NCBI GenBank assembly: GCA_035650475.1
Contig: DASRHP010000004.1
Coordinates: 62,001 to 126,000, forward strand
Length of the DNA stretch: 64,000 bases
DNA from: Candidatus Binataceae bacterium
GTDB taxonomy: Bacteria > Desulfobacterota > Binatia > Binatales > Binataceae
Direction: 5' to 3'
Shown in pieces: positions 58,781 to 64,000 of this stretch. Numbering within the stretch: the first letter of the stretch is position 1; each line of letters opens with the position of its first letter. The notes beneath the pieces were generated by a model. It saw only the letters and a program-made list of their open reading frames with translations, searched no databases and was not told the DNA's origin. Position numbers and translations under genes: made by a program.

Positions 58781-61258
58781 TCATACCCGATCCTCGCGTG
58801 CGGGCAACACCAACAGCATGTCGCCGACCAATTTTCTGAGCGCAGTCTGTGGCGCATCCCGTTCATCCGCGGTCATGAGGCCCCGACGGATGGCGTCATG
58901 CTTGAGCGCGTGCCGGCGCATAGCATCCGCCAGGCGCGCAAGAGCGCGCGCCGAGGCGGTCGCGAGCAAACGGGCTTCTGCCAAGTGCGCGCTGCTTCGC
59001 AGAGCCAGCTTCAGATGCGGCAGGCAAAGAGTGGGAGTCTCGCCCCTGCCAAGTGTTGCGAAAATGTCTTCAATGGTCTCTTTAGCGGCAAGGTGTGCAA
59101 CCGAGCACACTACGCAATTCAGGGACGATGGGGCGAGGGCCTGAATTTCCTCTGCGAGCGCATCAAGCGAGCGCGATCTGCGCGCGGCGAGCTCGAGTCT
59201 CTCGGCACGCGTACAAAGCAGGGGCGGATAGGCACGCGAGATTGCGACTGGAGAGGTCAAGCTTGAATAGATCCAGGTATGTGCGGGGCAAAAACCTCCG
59301 GCCTCGGCGTGCGCCCGCTGAGACCTTGATTCGACGCTCAGTTCGTATTGGAGCTTGCCCAGATGATCGAAGACAGCCCGTACCACCGCGCGGCAGACCG
59401 GGCACACGCAGAGCGCGCCAGCCTTTGCGATGGCCGAGTGATCACGGTCACCGTCTTCAGGCGCGGATGCCAGGGTTGTCTGGTTACTGTCGAAGCAGCG
59501 TCGTGCCGCCTGCGCGCGGTCCAGCAGTTGACCGAAGATCTTGCGATTCTTTGGCGCTTCTTCATCGCTGAGCGATTTTCTGATTCGGACGGCTTGGTGA
59601 GTGATGGCCTCTTCAGTCTCTCGGCAAGCCGCTTCCACCTGATTGCCGATTGCTTCTCGCAGCATCGCCTCGAAACTGGAGCGGTACTGCGCGAGCAACT
59701 GGTCCAGCGCTTTGCCGAACTGTGGTTCCGCAGTAGCGGACAACCAGCGCCGGGGCAGGAAATGGCTCCATCGGTTCAGAGCGGCACGCCACTCGATCAG
59801 CGCCACCTCGGCGACTTCCAGTCTGCGCCGGTGCTGGTCGGGCTTCTCGACGCTCGAAGCAGGTGCGTGGGTTTCCAGTTCATTGCGGCCGGTAGCTCTG
59901 GCGAGAAGCTGCTCAGGCAGCTCGGTCAGCTGCCTGAGGATAGGAGCTGCGCAGCCTTCCCAGTGCTCGTTCAGCGCGGCCTCGTAAAGTGGCAACTCAT
60001 GCGACAGGGTTTGTTGGCAAAATTCAGAAACCCCGCGTGCGAATGCGTCGAATCCGTCGGGTTCCGCAAACGCCTTGCGCGAGAGCAGATCGGGCAGAAA
60101 GGTTCGAATTGCGACTTGCCTTAGCTTCTCGAACGATGCCCTCAAACGAGGCTGGAGCTCATGCATGACTTCAACCGCATGAGCCTCGAGACGGTTGCGA
60201 AGCTGTTCGAGCTGCTGAAGCAGAGCCGCATGCTCGGCTTCGATTTGTCGAGCAAGCGAGGACGTCCGATCGGGCGAGTGACTGACAGAGGTGGCGATTT
60301 CGGCGTGGGCAGCTTCGCGTCGCAAAAGCTCTATCAGCCGCTCTGCGACGCGGATGCCCAACTGCCGAGTTTTGCCCTCAGCGATGAACTGCGCCAGCGC
60401 GGCTTCGAGCTCGGTCAGGCCCGATTGAGCCAGAGCTTCGGAATCACGGGCCAGCTTCGACGCAAGCGCGTGCTTAGCGGAGACGGCAAACAAGGTATAT
60501 GTGCCGACGCCCAGAACACGATCGAGCTGCTCGCGGACGAACTTCGTGACCTCGCTGCGCTCCGCGTCTGAAACTAGATCCAGCTTGTTCAGGACGACGA
60601 AAACGATCCCGACAGTGGACCGAACACGCTGAAGAAACTCAATGTCCGCTTCGCCGAGCGCGGAATCAAAACTGGACACGAAGATGGCCGCATCGATCTG
60701 CGGCACAAAGCTTTGGGTTGTTTGCGTGTTGGCAAAAACCGGAGAGCCAACACCGGGTGTGTCCACAAAGTGGAGGCCGTGCCGGAGCATCTCGGCGGGC
60801 AACTGAATTTCGGCCACCGTGACCCGCCGCCGGTTTCCCGGATTGCCGCGCTCGGTCACGTATTCCTCGAGTTGATCGAGATGGATCTCCTGAGGAAGCG
60901 ACCACCCCTGACATCTGACGAGAACCCGCTCGTGCGGCCCGTAGCAGACGGTGGTGATTACGGACGTGTGGGGCAAAATGCCGGTCGGCAGAGCGTTGAA
61001 TCCGAGGATCGCGTTCATCAGAGTGCTCTTGCCCCGGCTAAACGGGCCAACGACGGCCAAGTTAAAGTGGTCCTCGACCAACCGCGCGAGCAGCTGCTGG
61101 AAGGCGCACTCGCCCGCCTCGTTCTTGAGCTTGGCGCATTGGAGCATGCCGGCCTGCGCGATAGCCGCGACTTCCAGCTTGAGATTGTCGTAGCGCCGGA
61201 TGGCGCCCGCGGTCGCACTCACGATTGGTACCGCTGTCTCCATCTGGTTGAGGGTCAA
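58781..61258 (-). CDS. Dynamin-like GTPase with C-terminal zinc (DUF6062-like) module
   Basis: A large GTPase, 825 residues from a TTG at 61258 that overlaps the HEAT stop (820 from the ATG at 61243). The GTP site is complete: G1 GPFSRGKS (71-78), G2 T98 in TSVITT, G3 DTPG (166-169), G4 NKLD (224-227). Residues about 300-600 are long helices, as in bacterial dynamin-like stalks. The tail has two C-x2-C plus C-x2-H sets: C619/C622 with C657-PA-H660, and C715/C718 with C745-LP-H748. The same pattern forms the core of the protein at 62926-63882. Known bacterial dynamins remodel or protect membranes. The fusion to a zinc module is unfamiliar to me; function is inferred only at the level of a GTP-driven membrane or scaffold protein. 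Confidence 0.85.
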   Translation of the reverse strand: MTLNQMETAVPIVSATAGAIRRYDNLKLEVAAIAQAGMLQCAKLKNEAGECAFQQLLARLVEDHFNLAVVGPFSRGKSTLMNAILGFNALPTGILPHTSVITTVCYGPHERVLVRCQGWSLPQEIHLDQLEEYVTERGNPGNRRRVTVAEIQLPAEMLRHGLHFVDTPGVGSPVFANTQTTQSFVPQIDAAIFVSSFDSALGEADIEFLQRVRSTVGIVFVVLNKLDLVSDAERSEVTKFVREQLDRVLGVGTYTLFAVSAKHALASKLARDSEALAQSGLTELEAALAQFIAEGKTRQLGIRVAERLIELLRREAAHAEIATSVSHSPDRTSSLARQIEAEHAALLQQLEQLRNRLEAHAVEVMHELQPRLRASFEKLRQVAIRTFLPDLLSRKAFAEPDGFDAFARGVSEFCQQTLSHELPLYEAALNEHWEGCAAPILRQLTELPEQLLARATGRNELETHAPASSVEKPDQHRRRLEVAEVALIEWRAALNRWSHFLPRRWLSATAEPQFGKALDQLLAQYRSSFEAMLREAIGNQVEAACRETEEAITHQAVRIRKSLSDEEAPKNRKIFGQLLDRAQAARRCFDSNQTTLASAPEDGDRDHSAIAKAGALCVCPVCRAVVRAVFDHLGKLQYELSVESRSQRAHAEAGGFCPAHTWIYSSLTSPVAISRAYPPLLCTRAERLELAARRSRSLDALAEEIQALAPSSLNCVVCSVAHLAAKETIEDIFATLGRGETPTLCLPHLKLALRSSAHLAEARLLATASARALARLADAMRRHALKHDAIRRGLMTADERDAPQTALRKLVGDMLLVLPAREDRV

Positions 61259-62214
61259 TGACCCCGAGCCGAAGAGCCGCTCCTTTTTATCCTTTCGAGT
61301 GAGCGGCGAAATTGCAGCTGCGAGCTATCCACGAGATGGCCGCCTGGCGGCTGTCCGAGCGCTCGATCCACGAATTCCCGCGCGACCGCCAGGTGCTCTA
61401 TGAGGCAGTCCTCTATTTCCTTGCGAAGCGGCCATGGAGCTCTCCGCAGAAGATCGACCAGGCGCTTTGCGCATGCGCGTCCTGGTTGTTCACAGTCAGC
61501 GGCAATGGCGATCCTGCATGCCAGAGCCGCAATCTCGTCGTCAGGGTCATGCGCGAGGCGAGCGATGCGGTTGCGAGCGTCGCCCGTGACCGGCATCTCC
61601 AACAGCAAGCGCAGCGCGCGCCGGCGGCGTCGGACACTCGACGGCATCTCACGTCCACTCGGACCCACCGTGACCCGCAACGCGATCTCGATCAGCGAGG
61701 GCACGGCTTGGTCCGGGTTCGATCTCAGCGCGTCTTGCGCAGCCGTGGCAGCGCAGTCGTCCGCCAGCGCGTCAATAAGGATCGGAATCGTCTCAGGGCG
61801 CTTGAACCGCCCCAGAGTTTCTATAACTCCAGGGATTGGATGCTCACGAGCGACAGCGCACAAGATGGAGAGGGCCTGCTCGTCAAGCGTCGCTCCCAAG
61901 CTTCGCGCCGTCGCGCTCAAAACGGCCTCGTCGCCAAGGCGCTCGATCGGATCGACTGCCGGCCGCCACGTTGCGACGAAGTCTTTGAGGACATTGGTTG
62001 CGTTCAGCGCCCCAAGGGCGCGAACCGCTCGAACACGCGGCTCGAAAATTCCGGCACGGTCTCTTTCGAACAAGACTTCGCGCAGGACCGGTATGGCGTC
62101 GGTGCCGATCCCGATTGATTCGATGACGGCGAGGTCGCCGTCATGCAGAGAGCGCAGCCGTCGGGCGACCCGCGCGAGTTTATCGTCGCGCTCGGCGCGG
62201 ATTCGAGAAATCAT
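61255..62214 (-). CDS. HEAT-repeat protein
   Basis: A 319-residue protein built of HEAT/PBS-lyase-type helical pairs: GTDAIPVLREVLFERD, EPRVRAVRALGALNATNVLKDF, ERLGDEAVLSATARSLGA, KRPETIPILIDALADDCAA and further repeats to about residue 290. No catalytic motif is visible. Its ATG overlaps the metallophosphoesterase stop (ATGA), and its stop overlaps the GTPase TTG (TTGA), so the three are translationally coupled. A scaffold or regulator of the GTPase is a reasonable guess. Confidence 0.82.
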   Translation of the reverse strand: MISRIRAERDDKLARVARRLRSLHDGDLAVIESIGIGTDAIPVLREVLFERDRAGIFEPRVRAVRALGALNATNVLKDFVATWRPAVDPIERLGDEAVLSATARSLGATLDEQALSILCAVAREHPIPGVIETLGRFKRPETIPILIDALADDCAATAAQDALRSNPDQAVPSLIEIALRVTVGPSGREMPSSVRRRRRALRLLLEMPVTGDARNRIARLAHDPDDEIAALACRIAIAADCEQPGRACAKRLVDLLRRAPWPLRKEIEDCLIEHLAVAREFVDRALGQPPGGHLVDSSQLQFRRSLERIKRSGSSARGH

Positions 62215-62906
62215 CGGACCTTTCCGGTGCGCAAAACCTCAACCAGATCGTGCTTCACTTGGTCGGGCAATTGCAGCGAAAGAATTTTGTGTACAGTGGC
62301 TTCGACTGGATAGTCATATGCCTTAAGCTCGAAATGGTCGTCCCGCCAGACCGCATAGCGGGCGAGCGCGTCGCCGGCCTTCGACTGGCCCAGACTCCCA
62401 GGATTGGCCACGAGGCGCGAGCCAACTGTTCGAATGAAAGGCCAGTGCGTGTGACCTGCCAGGATAACATCGGCGCGGGAGCTGGCGTCCTCTTCACGCT
62501 CCCATAACGGCGAGTCTGGCGCGCGGTACTCAAAGAGCAGATCAGAAGGAGTCGCGTGGCAGAGAAAAAATGTGCGGCCGTCCACAATGCGGCGGGCGTA
62601 CGTCGGCAATTCGCGCAGAAACTGTTTGTCGGAGGCATTCAGCACGGAACGCGTGTACTCGCTAGTCGCCTCGGCCATCGCGCGGAACCGAGGAGAGCAG
62701 CGACAATCGGCCCCGAGCGCAATGGCGTTGTCGTGGTTTCCTCTAACCACGACCGCCGCACGCGAGCGCACAAACTCAATCGCCGCGGCAGGGTCGGGCC
62801 CGTAATTGACGAGGTCGCCGAGCACCCATAGTTCGTCATAATCAGTCGGCAATGCCGAAAGCGCCTCGATATTCGCATGCAAGTCGGAGATAACGCAGAT
62901 GCGCAT
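62211..62906 (-). CDS. YfcE/MJ0936-type metallophosphoesterase
   Basis: A 231-residue calcineurin-like phosphoesterase with all metal motifs: SDLHAN (near 7-12), GDLVNYGPDP (near 31-40), GNHDNA (near 58-63), CHATPSD (near 115) and GHTHWP (near 147). The family hydrolyses phosphodiesters or phosphomonoesters with a two-metal site. The ATG at 62906 is fixed by the MRICVISDLHAN start; the gene is 19 bases after the zinc/coiled-coil gene. In this operon it could act on a nucleotide signal or cofactor, but nothing in the sequence identifies the substrate. Confidence 0.88.
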   Translation of the reverse strand: MRICVISDLHANIEALSALPTDYDELWVLGDLVNYGPDPAAAIEFVRSRAAVVVRGNHDNAIALGADCRCSPRFRAMAEATSEYTRSVLNASDKQFLRELPTYARRIVDGRTFFLCHATPSDLLFEYRAPDSPLWEREEDASSRADVILAGHTHWPFIRTVGSRLVANPGSLGQSKAGDALARYAVWRDDHFELKAYDYPVEATVHKILSLQLPDQVKHDLVEVLRTGKVR

Positions 62907-62925
62907 GAGAACCGGCCATCCTTTT

Positions 62926-63882
62926 TCAGCACCGCTTCGAAGACTTCGGAGAGTCGGATTTCTTCGCCGCAGCGAGGAGTTGCTCGCGGTCACGCTCAAG
63001 GTCCCGCCGGGTGGCTTCGTTCGCCACATGGGCGAGCTTGAGTCTCCGGTTCTCCTCGGAAAGCAACGCGTTGCGATAACGGAGACTTGCCAACTCGCTT
63101 TCGAGCGCGCCCAAATGCTTGAGCAACCGTTTCTCTTCCCACTGCTCGAATTCAGCCCTCTCCGAGGTCGCGGCGCCACTCTCCCTATCCAGCTGCCCCT
63201 GGAGAGCCGGCGTCCGCTTCGGAGGCTGGGCCAGATAGGTGAGAGCGTGCTCGATCAGCGGTTCCAGCCCTTCGCTATTGCGCAGTTCGGCCTGCGCAAG
63301 ACTATCGCGCAGCAGGCGAGCCTTTGCTCTTTGGACTTCGGCAAAATTGATCGCGTCACGCGTGTCCGCTACAGCATCCGCGTGACGCCGACAGAAGAGG
63401 GGCGCGGACTCGAGCGCCTTGCGGAAACGCATCGAGCCGTCGAGCCGGCGGATCGAGCGCACCAGGGATGACGCGATTTTCGCCGATTTGATGCATATCT
63501 CACAGGCTGGGCCCTGCGTAAGCGATGCTTCGAGCGCTTGCCGTGCGCAGCGCGCCCGGTCGGCGGAGTCCGTAACGGCGTGGAGAAAAATATCGAGATG
63601 GGTCCCGCAGAGGGCGGGCACGCGTGCATACTTTGCGTGGACACTCTCGATTTGCTGCCGCTCGTACCGGGCAAGGACCCCGCACAGCGGGCAGACGGTA
63701 CCGTCGAGCTGCCTCAGTAACTCTCGGAAGCTGCCTCTCAGACGCTCAAGCACTTGCCCTCTCCGATCGTCAATCGTTTGAGAGCGGTGCCGAGACCCCG
63801 GCCCTCGGAGGTTCACTCCCGCCTCGGGTCTCAAGCCGCTGCAGGAGTCATTGGCCAGGTGGCGGTTATCGGCGGACTCCAC
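62926..63882 (-). CDS. Zinc (DUF6062-like) protein with C-terminal coiled coil
   Basis: A 318-residue protein. The core has two C-x2-C plus C-x2-H sets: C64/C67 with C92-GT-H95, and C127/C130 with C164-RR-H167. This is the same order and similar spacing as the C-terminal module of the GTPase two genes downstream. Residues about 236-318 form a coiled coil (EEKRLLKHLGALESELASL). The first 40 residues look unstructured. GTG start at 63882, AAGG upstream; a later start is possible. Probably an accessory or targeting subunit for the GTPase. Confidence 0.75.
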   Translation of the reverse strand: MESADNRHLANDSCSGLRPEAGVNLRGPGSRHRSQTIDDRRGQVLERLRGSFRELLRQLDGTVCPLCGVLARYERQQIESVHAKYARVPALCGTHLDIFLHAVTDSADRARCARQALEASLTQGPACEICIKSAKIASSLVRSIRRLDGSMRFRKALESAPLFCRRHADAVADTRDAINFAEVQRAKARLLRDSLAQAELRNSEGLEPLIEHALTYLAQPPKRTPALQGQLDRESGAATSERAEFEQWEEKRLLKHLGALESELASLRYRNALLSEENRRLKLAHVANEATRRDLERDREQLLAAAKKSDSPKSSKRC

Positions 63883-63929
63883 CGCCTTGTGCTTTTACGC
63901 TAGGACTCCCTTCTCTGGCGGTCAAGCAC

Positions 63930-64000
63930 CTAAGAAAACCTGGCGACGAGCAGTGCCGCGATAAGCGCGCCCAGCCCGTAGAAGACATACGCATTGAGGA
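63930..64000 (-). CDS. Membrane protein, C-terminal fragment (runs off the window)
   Basis: The last 23 codons of a minus-strand gene entering from the right, reading LNAYVFYGLGALIAALLVA and ending RFS-stop at 63930. The sequence is one hydrophobic membrane helix, as at the end of many transporters. It is about 48 bases before the zinc/coiled-coil gene on the same strand and may be the preceding member of the operon. Confidence 0.55.
   Translation of the reverse strand, partial: LNAYVFYGLGALIAALLVARFS

Noticed and set aside
52876-64000. Calling the right-hand region a gas-vesicle or phage-defence locus
   Set aside because: The repeat proteins and HEAT/GTPase set made me consider both, but no GvpA, GvpN, GvpL or known defence effector is visible, so a named system cannot be supported.

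Overview
The window is about 64 kb of high-GC (roughly 65-70 %) bacterial chromosome from a Gram-negative organism: it carries apolipoprotein N-acyltransferase, several lipoproteins with lipobox signals and a periplasmic c-type cytochrome peroxidase. The gene mix (flavin-dependent luciferase-like monooxygenases, two amidohydrolase-2 proteins, CoA-thioester enzymes, an NMT1-like binding protein, a probable OsmC selenoprotein) resembles aerobic soil or sediment lineages of the former Deltaproteobacteria, such as Binatota/Desulfobacterota-like metagenome bins. That placement is inference; no rRNA marker is present. No integrase, transposase, rRNA or CRISPR array was recognised.

Layout. 0-5 kb is a CoA/ketoacid block: acetoacetate-CoA ligase (5' end outside the window), a MaoC hydratase and a CitE-like lyase, convergent with a ThDP-dependent lyase/decarboxylase. 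5.6-16.1 kb is mostly housekeeping: RNase HI with an added zinc ribbon, glycogen synthase, GalT and Lon on the minus strand; DUF2203, DUF4149, HAD, LOG-like, thioesterase and ferredoxin-like genes on the plus strand; then an orphan NuoI-like ferredoxin. 16.3-24.7 kb is catabolic/accessory: an OsmC protein with an in-frame UGA exactly at its second redox cysteine, an acetoacetate-decarboxylase-fold protein, two luciferase-like flavoproteins, two MFS transporters and an amidohydrolase. 24.8-33.4 kb is conserved core: alaS, phoH (no ATG/GTG/TTG at the expected start), ybeY (with an in-frame palindromic insertion), lnt, prfB with its programmed +1 frameshift, and a Nu-class GST. 33.7-52.1 kb holds an orphan hicB, tRNA-Ala(GGC), sulfatase, recN, nadK, nfo, trpS, a di-haem peroxidase, lipoproteins, a NicO-like metal permease, SDR, VOC and LOG proteins.

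From about 52.5 kb to the right edge the character changes: GC is lower, most genes are unfamiliar and they are tightly coupled. Two paralogous proteins, encoded divergently, are built of 17-residue helical repeats with near-identical spacing. They are followed by a CHASE3-PAS-PAS membrane sensor without a kinase domain. A minus-strand operon then runs in from beyond the right edge: a membrane protein (C-terminus only), a zinc/coiled-coil protein, a metallophosphoesterase, a HEAT-repeat protein, a dynamin-like GTPase carrying the same zinc module at its C-terminus, an MFS protein, a zinc-ribbon HEAT protein and a small helical protein. Four-base stop/start overlaps join several of these genes, so they are probably expressed together. 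I think this is the best candidate in the window for an undescribed system, plausibly membrane-associated; its function cannot be read from the sequence.
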